Shown here piece after piece: positions 43,370 through 55,030 of a stretch of DNA of 64,000 bases; positions within the stretch are counted from its first letter, which is position 1, and every line of letters starts with the position of its first letter. This DNA is from Vandiemenella viatica. Taxonomy: Eukaryota > Arthropoda > Insecta > Orthoptera > Morabidae. The notes beneath the pieces were generated by a model, which was given only the letters and a program-made list of their open reading frames with translations, was not told the origin of the DNA and made no database searches. Location of the stretch: NCBI GenBank assembly GCA_031002005.1, contig CM061919.1, positions 227,538,739-227,602,738 on the forward strand, in the 5' to 3' direction. A program made the position numbers and the translations under genes.

Positions 43370-43717
43370 AGGGTGCAGCACCATGTCCACATAGTGGTGG
43401 GCTGTTATTGTGTCTTCAACAACAACCAATTCAGTCCTGGAAACTGATTGGCCCCAAACCATGACACCAGTGGCTAAACCTGTGTGACGTTCTGAAATCA
43501 CTGCAGGGTAAGCCGTTTCTCTACTACGCCTCCGTAGATGTTGTCGATTTTCACTTTGCCATAGACAGAATCGAGACTCGTCTCTAAACACAAATGTACT
43601 GTATTTCATCCATGTGTCCATTTGCGTTTTGCAGTGCACCAGGTTAGACGATGCTGGCAATGACATCACGTTAATGGAACACATTGCATAGGGGCAGACA
43701 GTGTAATCCAGCTTCAA
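43310..43717 (-). pseudogene. Tc1-like transposase fragment (catalytic part)
   Basis: 135 codons. VFRDESRFCLW (first Asp), RRSRETAYPAVISERHTG, GVMVWGQSVS, EDTITAHHYVDMVLHPVV, then a jump to SPIENVWDA with the Glu of DD34E. The about 30-residue block carrying the second Asp (normally DNARPH) is missing, so it is catalytically dead. The HTH part continues at 43720-44200 on minus, interrupted by SINE2. Confidence 0.9.
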
Positions 43718-43878
43718 GCAATTGGTTTACAATCGTCCGGGGGGGGGGGGGGGGGGAAGCTGCTTGGATCTGGCCTGCAGTCATCCGTCTGCAAGCAATA
43801 GCTACCCACACAGTTTGGAGGTCTTCACTTGCTGTTGCCCTAGAGCCTTCTCTCATCCACTGTGTAACAAGTCTGTAT

Positions 43879-44128
43879 ACGCCGACCCCGGCAGCGTAGG
43901 GGTAGCGTGCTTCCTTCACGTTGCAGGGGTCGCCGGTTCGAGTCCGGCCGAGGTCATGGGTGGTTTTAATTAAGTGTTGTGTTCGTCTTGTGTCGTCCTT
44001 ACAAAAGAGAGAAAACAATCACACTTGGATGAAATATATACACTGTAAAAAACGAAAAAAACTCATTGAGCTGGCTGAATGGCTAAAATGGACGAACGCC
44101 ATTTAAAAAAATAAAAATAAAAAAAAAG
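43879..44128 (+). mobile_element. SINE2 in the Tc1 relic
   Basis: Head GCCGACCCCGGCAGCGTAGG, box B GGTTCGAGTCC, GAGCTGGCTGAATGGC tail, A-rich end. AAGTCTGTATAC flanks it on the left (43867-43878), and the same 12-mer merges with the A-tail on the right. Removing it rejoins ...SSAMSVYR and LVTQWMREG of the transposase. Confidence 0.9.
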
Positions 44129-44290
44129 TCTGTATACTGACATTGCACTACTACCAATCCTTCGCGAGATTTCACGATATGACGCACCCATTACAAAGAC
44201 GTCACTCTTCGCCTTGGCATACTTGGTAAAGAAGAACTTGTGGACAAAATAGTGTCATGTTACAGCACAGTGTTCACCACTTATTTGCTA

Positions 44291-44746
44291 AAAAAAAACA
44301 AAAACAAAACAAAAAAAACAACCAAACATAGCAATTTTGCATAGTAAATAGCCCCGTAATTACATGTAAAAATTTCAATTTTTAATCATTTAATACTGTT
44401 CATGTAGGGATACTTGGGGGCAAATTTCATAACACCGCCTGGGTGTTGCACTTTTAATTTCCGACAGTGTAAAATACTTGCAGTCAGGATGGGCTGTACC
44501 TGGCGCCCGGGTTTTGAACCTGGGCTTGTTGTACTGCCCGGTTCCAGTTTGGCGCATATACGCTGTAGAGTATTATTCACTCTGCCTCAATGCAGTTATC
44601 ACTAGGTAACGACTGAAATTATGTCTTGGTTGCAATCATTCTTATTAAACTTACCATGCTAATCATCTCCATTAGTTGCAAGTTATTGACGGAACAGATA
44701 CGACATTTGTTGTTCTCGTTAGTACTGGGGTGGCCATGTCAACAAA
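44291..44746. other. No clear feature
   Basis: A-rich start. The tRNA-like GGGTTTTGAACCTGGGC near 44509 is isolated and not folded convincingly. Confidence 0.35.
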
Positions 44747-44828
44747 TACATATTCTTCGCGGGTTTGCCGCCGGATCACATTTTCTAACCACAAGCTTTC
44801 GGCGACTTGCACCCGCGAAGAATATGTA
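44747..44828. repeat. Perfect 18-bp inverted repeat (hairpin), 46-nt loop
   Basis: Arms TACATATTCTTCGCGGGT (44747-44764) and its exact complement (44811-44828). No hammerhead core or tRNA signature in the loop. It may be a fold-back element end or a retroelement RNA structure. Confidence 0.85.
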
Positions 44829-44987
44829 TCAATAATACGCCGGGAAAGACTTATCTTTCATACATGTCAACAAATATCTGTCACAGCCATGCAGCCCACT
44901 CATGTTGCATAAGGTAAATTTCTTATTATTACTATTGCTCATTTCCGTCGTTGCTTGATATATGGTAAATGTGAGCGTTAGTTTTTT

Positions 44988-45987
44988 NNNNNNNNNNNNN
45001 NNNNNNNNNNNNNNNNNNNNNNNNNNNNNNNNNNNNNNNNNNNNNNNNNNNNNNNNNNNNNNNNNNNNNNNNNNNNNNNNNNNNNNNNNNNNNNNNNNNN
45101 NNNNNNNNNNNNNNNNNNNNNNNNNNNNNNNNNNNNNNNNNNNNNNNNNNNNNNNNNNNNNNNNNNNNNNNNNNNNNNNNNNNNNNNNNNNNNNNNNNNN
45201 NNNNNNNNNNNNNNNNNNNNNNNNNNNNNNNNNNNNNNNNNNNNNNNNNNNNNNNNNNNNNNNNNNNNNNNNNNNNNNNNNNNNNNNNNNNNNNNNNNNN
45301 NNNNNNNNNNNNNNNNNNNNNNNNNNNNNNNNNNNNNNNNNNNNNNNNNNNNNNNNNNNNNNNNNNNNNNNNNNNNNNNNNNNNNNNNNNNNNNNNNNNN
45401 NNNNNNNNNNNNNNNNNNNNNNNNNNNNNNNNNNNNNNNNNNNNNNNNNNNNNNNNNNNNNNNNNNNNNNNNNNNNNNNNNNNNNNNNNNNNNNNNNNNN
45501 NNNNNNNNNNNNNNNNNNNNNNNNNNNNNNNNNNNNNNNNNNNNNNNNNNNNNNNNNNNNNNNNNNNNNNNNNNNNNNNNNNNNNNNNNNNNNNNNNNNN
45601 NNNNNNNNNNNNNNNNNNNNNNNNNNNNNNNNNNNNNNNNNNNNNNNNNNNNNNNNNNNNNNNNNNNNNNNNNNNNNNNNNNNNNNNNNNNNNNNNNNNN
45701 NNNNNNNNNNNNNNNNNNNNNNNNNNNNNNNNNNNNNNNNNNNNNNNNNNNNNNNNNNNNNNNNNNNNNNNNNNNNNNNNNNNNNNNNNNNNNNNNNNNN
45801 NNNNNNNNNNNNNNNNNNNNNNNNNNNNNNNNNNNNNNNNNNNNNNNNNNNNNNNNNNNNNNNNNNNNNNNNNNNNNNNNNNNNNNNNNNNNNNNNNNNN
45901 NNNNNNNNNNNNNNNNNNNNNNNNNNNNNNNNNNNNNNNNNNNNNNNNNNNNNNNNNNNNNNNNNNNNNNNNNNNNNNNNNNNNNNN
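44988..45987. other. Assembly gap of exactly 1000 N
   Basis: Round-number scaffold gap. All long frames across it are artefacts. It lies about 200 bp from the inner edge of the right arm. Confidence 0.99.
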
Positions 45988-46242
45988 CAGGCTTGCATTC
46001 AAAATTCTGGAGGTTACACCGGCTATTAATTTAACAGTATTTCACATTTGAAATGCATTTTCTTGAGCTTAAATTAACCTGTGATCTTGAAAATTTAATC
46101 AATTAAACATGTTAACTTGACAAATGCATTGTCCAAATTTCATTACTCTACAATAATTTTTTCTTGGTGTTGGGATTTTTTTTTCCGTCTGTGTATTATT
46201 CTTTTCTCTTTATCTGCTCATCGTCGCTTAACTAACAACAAA

Positions 46243-46369
46243 CCGAATGTGGTAGATGGGCGGTAACGATCTAGCCTCGCATTCGGGAGGACGCAGGTTC
46301 GAATCCCAGTCCAGGCATCCACATTTGTGTTTTCCATGGTACAAGCGGTAAGGCCATAAGCAAAAAGAG
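46243..46369 (+). mobile_element. SINE1, internally deleted (right arm)
   Basis: Same insertion as 6051-6288; the body is deleted from CCATGGT to CGGTAAGGCCATAAG. Confidence 0.85.
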
Positions 46370-46492
46370 ATAACAACAACGTGGATGTTTTTTCCTTACG
46401 ATTCTACAATAAAAGTAACAATGAAATGAAACCGTGTTATTACTTAAGCGACGAATTTACAAGTATGAACTTTCATGGTAAGTTAAGCGTCC

Positions 46493-46830
46493 TATCCACA
46501 GTCCAACGTTAAGGATATCCGTGTGGAACTACCGTAGGATGCGCTCATCAATTCGCTGCTAGAAGGAGTTCAACAAAATGTTCCAAGCAGTCCTTCCCAC
46601 TCGTACTTTCTAGGTGCGCTAGTGTCCTTATCGCACACTCGTAGGATGATTCCTCCAATCATTATCCAACGCCACAGCTTGTTGGACATAAAGGCCGCGT
46701 GTTCGTTGGCTGGGAATCCAACAACACCCAAGACGTCCTACACGTAATCCTTTAACCCCTTTCACGGTCCATGAAGGGTCCTTTATCGAAGATCGGATCA
46801 TCTTAGGTCCTGCAAGTTGTACTGTAAATG
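46493..46830. repeat. F5 MITE (right-arm copy)
   Basis: Matches 5372-5707 in reverse complement; inverted ends TCCACAGTCCAACG and GTTGTACTGTAAATG. Confidence 0.6.
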
Positions 46831-47274
46831 AACCACTAGAGCGGTAGAAAGGCGGGTGGCAAACACGGAGATGTGCCGTGGGGTAGCCTTGTGCTTGACG
46901 CTTGAATTAGTCAAGCCGCGAAATCCAGAAAGTTCATACAGAATGACAAAGATTATTTTTTAGACGCGTGCATGCTTATACAAATAATTTAATTGACTTG
47001 TGAAATCATTCCACGTTTTTTGTTGTTGAAAGACGAGTCAATAAATAAATAAATATGGCAGTATCATATGAAAATACACTTTGCTTATGAAAAGTTATGG
47101 AATTTAGTATAAAAATGTACTTATTTTAATTTTAAGTTAATTTTCGATAAAATATTATAACCTAATACTGTAATTATACATTTATTTTTCCACCTCCGCT
47201 TCGATAAAGCATCCGCAAAGACGACCTCCGTTACAACATCGGAACATTTGACCCTGGTGCGATAGCAACACCTG

Positions 47275-47544
47275 TTGAAGGCTGCGGCGGTCTTCGGACT
47301 GCTGCGGCGGGACTGCGCTGCGATGGCTCTCTGTGAAGCTTGGATCAGTGTGCGGGAACCTGTGCCCATCAGTGGCTCCTTGTGCGTCGGTTGGGCGCGG
47401 TGGAACGCACGCTTGGAGCGTGCCTCGCAGTGCGGGAAACTGTGCTCATCACTGACGCTTTACGCTGTAGGTTGGGCATGGGAGAACGTGCTTCCACCTT
47501 ATCTCCGTATGGGAGTGGGTGGAGCCGGACCCTCGCGGGACTAA
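47275..47544 (+). other. Right-arm counterpart of the 4369-4641 frame
   Basis: 89 codons; same internal tandem structure (units starting near 47350 and 47428). Differences from the left arm are mostly amino-acid-changing, so probably not a gene. Confidence 0.3.
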
Positions 47545-48180
47545 TAGAGAGGAGTTAGCTATATGGCCAGGTTTTGGATGGTCTTCGGCCTGGTTCAAGG
47601 CTCCCCGTGGGCACCCTTAATTGGTGGCGAAACGCTCCTCGCCTCACCATCCCTGCTGTAATGGATGGCAGATAATTCTTCAGACGGCCCAATCCCGTGG
47701 CTCAGGCGGCTGCTGGTTAGTAAGATACACTAGTTTTTGATGAGTGCAAACTTGGGTACTAACTTAAACCAGACCCCATAAGATCAAGCAAAAAAATTCC
47801 GTGACTCACAAGGCGACATTACCTCTACCACAGAGAGTTATATTAACACTTGGTTGTAATGGAGTATTCGTGCTGCATCGCAGAGCTACCGTAACATACT
47901 AATCGATATTATGAGTGGGATCGTATCGATATACTTATCGACCTAGCATGAGCTAGGTGACGAAGCGGACGTTCCATTTCCGCTGGTTTCACTCAAGCTG
48001 AATGTTCTCATTCTTGATAAGAAGGTACTTCTGGAATTTTATCATTTAAGTTATTGCGAAATGGGGAAGCGTGTATCTAATCCGAGGGGGAAGAAGTTTC
48101 TGCGATATACCACACGCCGACAGGTGAATGTCTGCGGCAGGTGCGGGGTGATTCACATTGCGTGCCGTGTCTTACGTCGC

Positions 48181-48220
48181 TTCACCGGCCGTGAATCAGC
48201 TTCACCGGCCGTGAATCAGC
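48181..48220 (+). repeat. Exact 20-bp tandem duplication
   Basis: TTCACCGGCCGTGAATCAGC twice; single copy in the left arm near 3330, so it is private to this arm. Confidence 0.95.
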
Positions 48221-48391
48221 CCTCCACGTGACCAGCAAGGTCGATAAAATGCGCCCGGAAGGACAGTTTCTAGCGAGTGAGCTGTCGTAACGTGCCTCTC
48301 ATCATTAATAGGCCTGCCGCGCCGGGTGAGGAGTGGCGTAGAGCATTCGCGGAATGTTGAGTGCGTAGTTTGTTGGCTCGTTTGGATTGCA

Positions 48392-48660
48392 TCGAGCCTT
48401 GTGGGTGAGCGGTAACAGAGATTTGGCATTCGGCAGGGCGCAGGTTGAAATCCCCGTCCGGCCAGGCTGATTTCGGTTTTCCATGGTTTCCCGAAATCAC
48501 TCTAGGCGAATTGCGTCATAGTTCGTACAAAAAGGCCATGCAGAATTCCTTCCCGTTCCTTGCTTTCAATCATCTCCTCCCTCTAATGACCTCAAATTTA
48601 ATGAAAAGTAGAGTCCGAATTAAAAATAATAATAATAATAAATAATAATAAATTGCATAG
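48392..48660 (+). mobile_element. SINE1 with AAT-rich tail (right arm)
   Basis: TGGGTGAGCGGTAAC box A, box B-like GGTTGAAATCC, body, CTCTAATGACCTC, then (AAT)n. The left arm retains only the head (3085-3160). Confidence 0.8.
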
Positions 48661-48954
48661 TAAAAGAAGTTGATATTTTTTTTTTGTCAGCAACTTGTTT
48701 CCGTTGCTTTTGATACGCTGGTATCGTATTTACAGCATGTATGATCTTTTGTGCTCAGGAGTATATAAAGATGTAGCGATGGATAGAAGAACAATGTGAT
48801 GCAGCCCCTCTGTCATACAGTTCGTAAACAGTATTTGACTGGCGGCAATCGTGTACTCCAATATTTGAAAGTTATACATGTTTGTAAATCCTTTTTCATG
48901 GATTTTTCTACTTTCCTACACCAAACGGTTCCAAGGTTTTCGCTTGATTAACAT

Positions 48955-49115
48955 AACGCCTACAAAAATAGAGGGGGCGAGGGATAGAAACTGATAGGAT
49001 TACGACCACATCAGCATTTCCGCTGAAAACCGAAATCTGGTAGCGCGACGCAAATCTGAACCCACGTCCTCCAAGATGCCATACTCAAGCTTTAACCACC
49101 CACCATCCAGGCTTG
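48955..49115 (-). repeat. Old SINE1 copy (right arm)
   Basis: Counterpart of 2675-2830; GAAAACCGAAATCTGG and CACCCACCATCCAGGCTTGG. Confidence 0.6.
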
Positions 49116-49263
49116 GTACACAAAAAAAAGAAAGAGAAAGGAAGAGACAAAAAAATGCTAGAATTAAGGGTGTAAAAGATCATTTATTTTCTATTGCTCC
49201 AACAGAGCCTGTTGTAAGACTCCCTACGACGTCGAATAGATAATTTGGATGTGTCAAAGGATT

Positions 49264-49608
49264 TTATATAATCGTACTTAAAAAAGCGTGGTTTAATCGT
49301 GAGTCATTACAGCCTAAGTCAGATATCTGCAAATGCAGCTGTTTACAGTCAACATATTTTTCCTTTCTAAAAACAATGATTTTAAAATTCTTTAACCGGG
49401 AAGTGTGGTACTTTCCTGATACCAGCCGTGTCATTGACACATACGAAAAAATTGCCCCAGATCGCATCCTTTCCGTTGCATTGAAGAAGTAATCCACTTT
49501 CCTGATTAGAATTACACAGCCACTGTTCATTAAACACGTAAGACAGTAAACTGATAAAGATGGTAGTTTAGAATCATCCCCGTTATAAAAAAATGAACAA
49601 TGTACCAC
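49264..49608 (-). other. Right-arm counterpart of the 2174-2470 frame
   Basis: 114 codons; shares NGDDSKLPSLSVYCLT and RKVDYFFNATER with the left arm. The C-terminal part differs through a frame change. No family recognised. Confidence 0.25.
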
Positions 49609-49634
49609 TCCGTTTGAGAGGAGCTTCTACCTGG

Positions 49635-49966
49635 TAGTAAACGCTGCCATTTCCGCCGAAATTGCTCTTAGCAGTGACTTTTCTGCTCTGTGCTGCTTTT
49701 GGATACTAGGGCGACACTTAACACCGAATCACACGCTTCGTTTGACCGGAGATTCTGCCGCTGTATCACTGGCTGCTGAGAACATCCTCTACCGCGAACA
49801 GTCGCCGCTCTCATCAAAGAGGACTTGCTTCAAAGGAAACGCTTCACAGAACACTTATCTCGATCCTTATCTACTTCCGTCGTGGACCTCTCCGTGGCAC
49901 TTCCAGAATCTGTGCAGAAACGCAACGAGTTATCTTATTAAAACAATAAAGTCGCGCAGAGATTGA
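49635..49966 (+). other. Right-arm counterpart of the 1834-2193 frame
   Basis: Open for about 110 codons without ATG at the homologous start (the left arm has one). Shares AVSLAAENILYREQ and KGNASQNTYLDPYLLPSW. No family recognised. Confidence 0.25.
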
Positions 49967-50347
49967 GATAAGAGCGTAGTGTTACTACAGAGAAAAATTT
50001 TAGTTCTGAAGTAATTTCGTGTGATCACAATCTTTCCCTATATTATTACGTTCAACGAGCATTTTGTATTAGGCACCTCACTATCATTCATACAGTTACA
50101 GAGAAAATTAATTCATAATTTACTCCGCTGATTGTCTAGCCACACTTTTTTATATCACCGGATTTAAAAAAAAGGTTTAGACACATTAGAATTACAAGAC
50201 ACACAATGGCAAAAAATGTGACTCAAGTGCACAACATATAAAGTGTCGTAATTCAGCAAAAATCTCAAATAATTTAACTTTATTATGCAGTTTAGATACG
50301 CATGGTATATAGGGAACCAAGGACGAACGAAACTATGCAGCAGGATA

Positions 50348-50555
50348 CAGGGCCGGCGTTAGGGGGGGGGGGATAAGCGGGTCAAATGTACCCGGGCCCA
50401 CCGGCTGATGGGGGGCCCCGAACACCGGCTGCAGGGTCCCCAGGCCTCGAAGCCAAGAATCCGACCATTGTCGCCCGGCTACTTTGTAGAGATTTTTTTT
50501 TTTTTTTAATTTAGCCCATTTTACCCCGGGCCAGAAATTCTTAGAGCCGGCCCTG
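50348..50555. mobile_element. hAT MITE, fuller copy (right arm)
   Basis: Ends CAGGGCCGGCGTTAGG and inverse AGAGCCGGCCCTG, flanked by GCAGGATA (50340-50347, 50556-50563). Same insertion as 1290-1451. Confidence 0.88.
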
Positions 50556-50612
50556 GCAGGATATGCAGACAAACCGAACAACTGAACAGAATGAAAAGTG
50601 AGTCCCGGCTAA

Positions 50613-51014
50613 GGGAGCGTGCATAAACCACGTAGCTCCATTTTGGCCTCCTATGAACCCCCCCTCCCACCCCACCCACGTAGCCCTACGTGGCTTTTGC
50701 CTCTACCCCTCCCCCCCCCCTACACACACACACGTAGCACGTAGCTTTTTTCCCCTTTTGATTCCAGACGACATTTTGAACTGTTTTCTCTGGTGAGACT
50801 ACTGTAAATTATATACGGAGATAATTAACTGAGGGAAATAAATATTCACATGCTGTTGCGAGTTCTGTTCCTCATTTTAACTACGAAAAATATTACGAAA
50901 GGAAGGCTACGCGGCCTGGCTCTGAACCCCTCCCCTTCCCCCACGTAGCCCAGCGTAGCCTTCCAGTCAACCCCTCCCCTCCTGGACCGAGCCACGTAGT
51001 TTGTGCACGGTCCC
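50613..51014. mobile_element. Harbinger-like MITE F1 (right-arm copy)
   Basis: TAA flanks (50610-50612, 51015-51017); counterpart of 833-1232. Confidence 0.85.
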
Positions 51015-51848
51015 TAAGAACATGAGGAAAAGCGTATTCCTAACTCTGATCGCGTTTCACAAGCGACTAAAGCAGGGGCTTCCCGCACCTTGTTAAATAT
51101 TGCAGAACAACCACCGGGAAACGATACGGTTTCAGACCCCGTTCTGGTCAGCATAGTTTCCTGCTGAGATGTTTAGTTGGTAAGAGCGTGTGAATCGTAA
51201 ATGTCGCCCGTAATACACAGCCATAATATTCTGACTGTCTGCCCATCGTAAAGGCGTTAAACCCACGAAAGCAGTAACGGCCCCTGAGATCATAAATACT
51301 ATCGGTTGTTGCGTTGGCATATCCTGCATGCTCTCGCGATCAGAAGTTCTACACATCGAGTAACACACATACATTACAAAACACGTGGCGTATTGACAGG
51401 AACACTCACATCTTTCCTTCCTTAACATACATCGTATTTAATGAACTTCCATGTCGGCAAGTTCTTAAAAAGGCCATTGGAACCGAACTTCGTCCGAACC
51501 GCATTCGTCCGAGTCACGCCCGATTTGACGGCCGACCAGTTCGTCCGAGTAACCTCGTCCACTGCAGCCGAATAACGTTGAGATAAAACGAAAACAATCA
51601 AAAAATTTAGTACAATTTGCTAACATCGCTCTGAACAATTATAGAAGATGAAAGAATGTGAAGTTGAGAGTTATGTTCATGTTGCCAATTTCGCAAAAGT
51701 CAATATTTCAAGATACAAAAAGAAGAATTATAAGAAAGAAGCAAATTTTGTTTTTGTCATGCGGGCTCATAGGCTGCAGCCTATATAGCCTATGCCTAGA
51801 GTTATATCGCATAATCGTTTGCGAATATTCCAGTACGAAATTCAAATG

Positions 51849-52594
51849 ATTGTCTTTACTTTTTAAAGTTTTAATAAATTAATTATTATAACTGCGTAGA
51901 CCCACTTCCAATAATTGTCCTTTCCATAGATATTTTTACTAAAATATTTATACCGATAGATATACTGATAGAGTCTGAAAAAATACAGACTAGAATAAGC
52001 AAGGTGTTGTCGGTGCCTCATTCGTTTAGCTGTCATGGTGAATCTCAGGTTAAATCTGCGCTATGCTACGTAAGTGGACACCGCATACCTGCAGAAGAAG
52101 ATGCCGGGAAGAATCAAGGACCATTGCAAGGTACTGGTTTCCTTGCATTCTGTTCTGTTAGCATTCAGACAACTCCTTACTAGAATAACGTAACGGTTGA
52201 GGCCATGATAACTTAAATATGCAACACCGAGAATTTCTGTCAGTAGATGAGACCAATGGACAAACTTTCTGGAGCGGATTTATTTCCTCCTGTATCTGCA
52301 AACGAACTCTATTTTAGCGATTCTTGTGGAACTGTGTATAAAGCCAGAGAGCGTCAGTTCCTAGAGCATATTCTGGAGACTGTGTGAGGTTCCATTTCAT
52401 CAGACATAATAATAATAGTAACTATACGATTTTTTATGGAATGTATGAATGTATCTTTTCTTGTAAGGCCGTACCGTATAGTAGTTTATGTAGAAAAGGG
52501 ATAAATTTAAGTTTTTATTATATGTTTTGTCTTGTTGAAGTTGGTAGACTGTAATGGTATTGATAGTCTAGCCAAGACGACGCGGATTGATATA
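51849..52594. other. No recognisable feature
   Basis: AT-rich sequence outside the right arm. Confidence 0.4.
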
Positions 52595-52606
52595 AAAAAG
52601 TTTTTT

Positions 52607-52857
52607 ATAGCAATTTGTTTTATGTATTTGGCAATCGGCCTTTAGCCATTCAGCCTGCACTCATTGTATTTATTTTATATGTATCGTAAATGTTAATTAA
52701 TCTTTCCAACCTTTTATGTGAACGCTCAATTTGTAGGACAACACAGGACACACTCAACACAAAGTTGACCTAAACACCCATGCCCTCGGCCGGACTCGAA
52801 CTGGCGACTATCGGTACGTGGAGCTAGCACTGTAGCCCCTACGCTACCGAGGCCGGC
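52607..52857 (-). mobile_element. SINE2, diverged
   Basis: Head complement GTAGCCCCTACGCTACCGAG, box B complement GGACTCGAAC, tail complement AGCCATTCAGCCTGC. Flanked by ATATAAAAAAGTT / ATATAAAAAAAGTT (about 52594-52606 and 52858-52871). Confidence 0.85.
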
Positions 52858-52871
52858 ATATAAAAAAAGTT

Positions 52872-54001
52872 GGAGATGAAAAGATGGCGGTGAGAGTGAA
52901 TGATGTCTAAAACGCCGGTACTTAATATTCAAATTCACGGATGTGAGAAAGTGTATTGTTTGAGCTGATTCTAAAGTGTTAATAAATAGTAATTCTCATA
53001 AACGGGCTACAGATACTTTGATTTCTTAGAGAGTTATATAAATAATTTAATTAAGCTAGGTGATAGCTTATAAACGTGTGTGACACATGTATCGTCCTCA
53101 GCGTGCTATCATTTACAGAAAAGATTGTAAAGAACCTGGGAGGAGTGGTGAGACCTTCAAGGATTTCTTTAATAATTATTATCGACGGTAAAAAGATAGT
53201 GAAGATAGCAGTAAAAAGGATGCCTGCAAATGCGGAGTGAGTGGACAACGCTCGACAGACGTGTCGAAAAGTGGATCAACCGCACCACGTCTTAGTTAGC
53301 CTTAAATGTTGCATTAATTTGCAGGTGGATACACATCTTCGGTCACCCACGACCTACATAACAACGGACAGCAAGTGACCTGTTCATCTAGTTGATACCA
53401 TTGGTTCTACGTTTTGAGAAATACTGTAGCACGGTCGCCAAGACAAGTGCGGATTTGTGCCCGCCTCCTTGAGCAGCGGTAAACAAGCTAAACGCGGCCG
53501 CCTCTTTTCGAAGGCTGAGTCCTCGGTCACGGTTAGAAGTCTTTACTCAAACAGTTTCTCCCACGGAGGAAAGAGAAACCAGTTCGCTTCACCTCACCAA
53601 CGCTAACGAACCTTGAGCGGTGGCCCACAATGGCCGCGTTCTGAGCAGAGGTGCCAGTCTCTTGAGGCAACAGTCGGCAGAGTGGCCTGGGATCTAGAAG
53701 AACAGACGCCAAGGTTGCTGTCGGTAAAAACCGAGCACTTCCAACTTACTTCACGTGGCAGTGCAGGAAGAAAATCCCCAGTAACACGTACATCTACGAA
53801 ATAATGATATAGAAGAGGGCGCACAAATTATTCTTTTCACCAATTTGCTGGTCTCTGGCTGGAGTTTAATGTCAAAACCTGTAGTTACGTCAGCAATAGT
53901 TCTGCAGCGGATGCTGGAAAGCAGCTTTGAACAGAATTTCGTAAAAGTAGACCTTGTTTCTCGCACAGTCCTTTAAAGCTGCTTGTAGAAATATCCTACC
54001 T
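52872..54001. other. No recognisable feature
   Basis: Short frames at 53051-53248 and 53603-53966 lack signatures. Confidence 0.4.
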
Positions 54002-54004
54002 TCA

Positions 54005-54421
54005 GGGGAACATCCATAAATCAAGTAACTCCATTTGTGCCTCCTATGAACTTCCCATCTCCCCTCCTCCCCCCCCCCCCCTCCCCACGTAGCCCAACGT
54101 GGCTTTTGCCTCTACCACACTCCCCCCCCCCCCCCCCGCAGCACGTAGCTTTTTTCCCCATTTGATTCCAGAAGACATTTTGTACTTTTTTTCTCTTGTC
54201 AGACTATCGCAAATTACATACGGTGATAATTAAATGACGGAAATAAATATTTACATGCTGTTGTGTGTTTTGTACCTCATTTTAACTGTGACAAATAATG
54301 TGAATGAAAAGCTACGTGGCTTATTCGTAACTCTTCCCTTCCCCCCACGTAGCTCGCCGTAGCTTTCCATCCAATCCCTCCCCACTCCCCTAGACCGAGC
54401 TACGTAGTTTATGGACGTTCC
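54005..54421. mobile_element. Harbinger-like MITE F1
   Basis: Start GGGGAACATCCATAAATCAA, inverse end TTTATGGACGTTCC, TCA on both sides (54002-54004, 54422-54424). C-runs of 13 and 17. Confidence 0.8.
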
Positions 54422-54438
54422 TCAAGCACTGTCGCTTT

Positions 54439-54680
54439 TTTTTTTACTTATGGCTTTACGCCTCGTCAACATCGAGGTCATTAGAGGCGGGATGGGACTG
54501 GGAACAAGGAACGGGAATGAATTCGGCCATGGCCTTTTAAAGGAAGCATCCCGGCATTCGCCTGGAGTGATTTGGCGAAACCATGGAAAACCCAAATCAG
54601 GATGCCCAGACGGGGATTCGAACCAACGTCTTCCCGAATGTGAGGTCAGAGCGTTAACCACTCACCCACCACGCTCGGCG
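54439..54680 (-). mobile_element. SINE1 with 10-bp duplication
   Basis: CTGTCGCTTT at 54429-54438 and 54681-54690. Full-length antisense copy, GCCATAAG tail subtype. Confidence 0.93.
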
Positions 54681-54785
54681 CTGTCGCTTTCAGAGAGTGA
54701 TTAATTTGTTACCTTGACCTGGTACATAAATGAAAGAGAAGATATTTGGGAATCAAGTGCAGCAGCTGTGATGACTCGAGTATTC

Positions 54786-55020
54786 CTTTTGCTTCTGTCT
54801 TTACGCCTCGTCAACGTTGAGGACATTATAGGTGGGAAAGGACCTGGGGACAGAAAATTAACGCGTTCAGCCATGGCTTTTGAAGAAACCATCCTGGCAT
54901 TCGCCTGAAGTGATTTGGGGGAACAATAGAAAACACAAATCTGGATGGCTCGACGGAGATTCGAACCTGCGTTTTCCAAAAGCGAGGCCACAAAGTTACC
55001 ATTCACCCACCACGCTCGGT
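54786..55020 (-). mobile_element. SINE1 with 10-bp duplication
   Basis: TCGAGTATTC at 54776-54785 and 55021-55030. Body moderately diverged. Confidence 0.92.
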
Positions 55021-55030
55021 TCGAGTATTC

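Larger units (their letters stand above)
42762..44290 (-). mobile_element. Tc1-like transposon relic with two SINE insertions
   Basis: Transposase text runs on minus from about 44200 to 43005, in order: an N-terminal HTH (MGASYREISRRIGSSAMSVY), a second HTH (MTAGQIQAA ... LLEAGLH), VFRDESRF with the first catalytic Asp, GVMVWG, and SPIENVWD with the final Glu. The segment with the second Asp is deleted, as is most of the C-terminus. The left terminus near 42762 (CTGACGGAAATTAAAAGTG) is Tc1-like; the right end is unclear. Confidence 0.85.
46193..51848 (-). repeat. Right arm of the large inverted duplication
   Basis: Reverse complement of 1-6347. It carries empty sites for three left-arm insertions or their surroundings: the F2 site (TAA, 47779-47781), the SINE site (about 46403-46411), and a small deletion at the hAT MITE position (about 47208-47215). 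Private features: a fuller SINE1 at 48392-48660 and a 20-bp tandem duplication (48181-48220). Homology ends at 51848, next to ATTGTCTTTAC. Confidence 0.9.

Noticed and set aside
44500..44575. Additional tRNA-like SINE head (GGGTTTTGAACCTGGGC)
   Set aside because: Single isolated motif without a convincing box A or a second copy in the window.
44811..44828. Hammerhead ribozyme in the hairpin region
   Set aside because: No CUGAUGA or GAAA core was found in the loop.
44829..46029. Very long open frames on both strands (355-389 codons)
   Set aside because: They are almost entirely N, the assembly gap, and carry no information.
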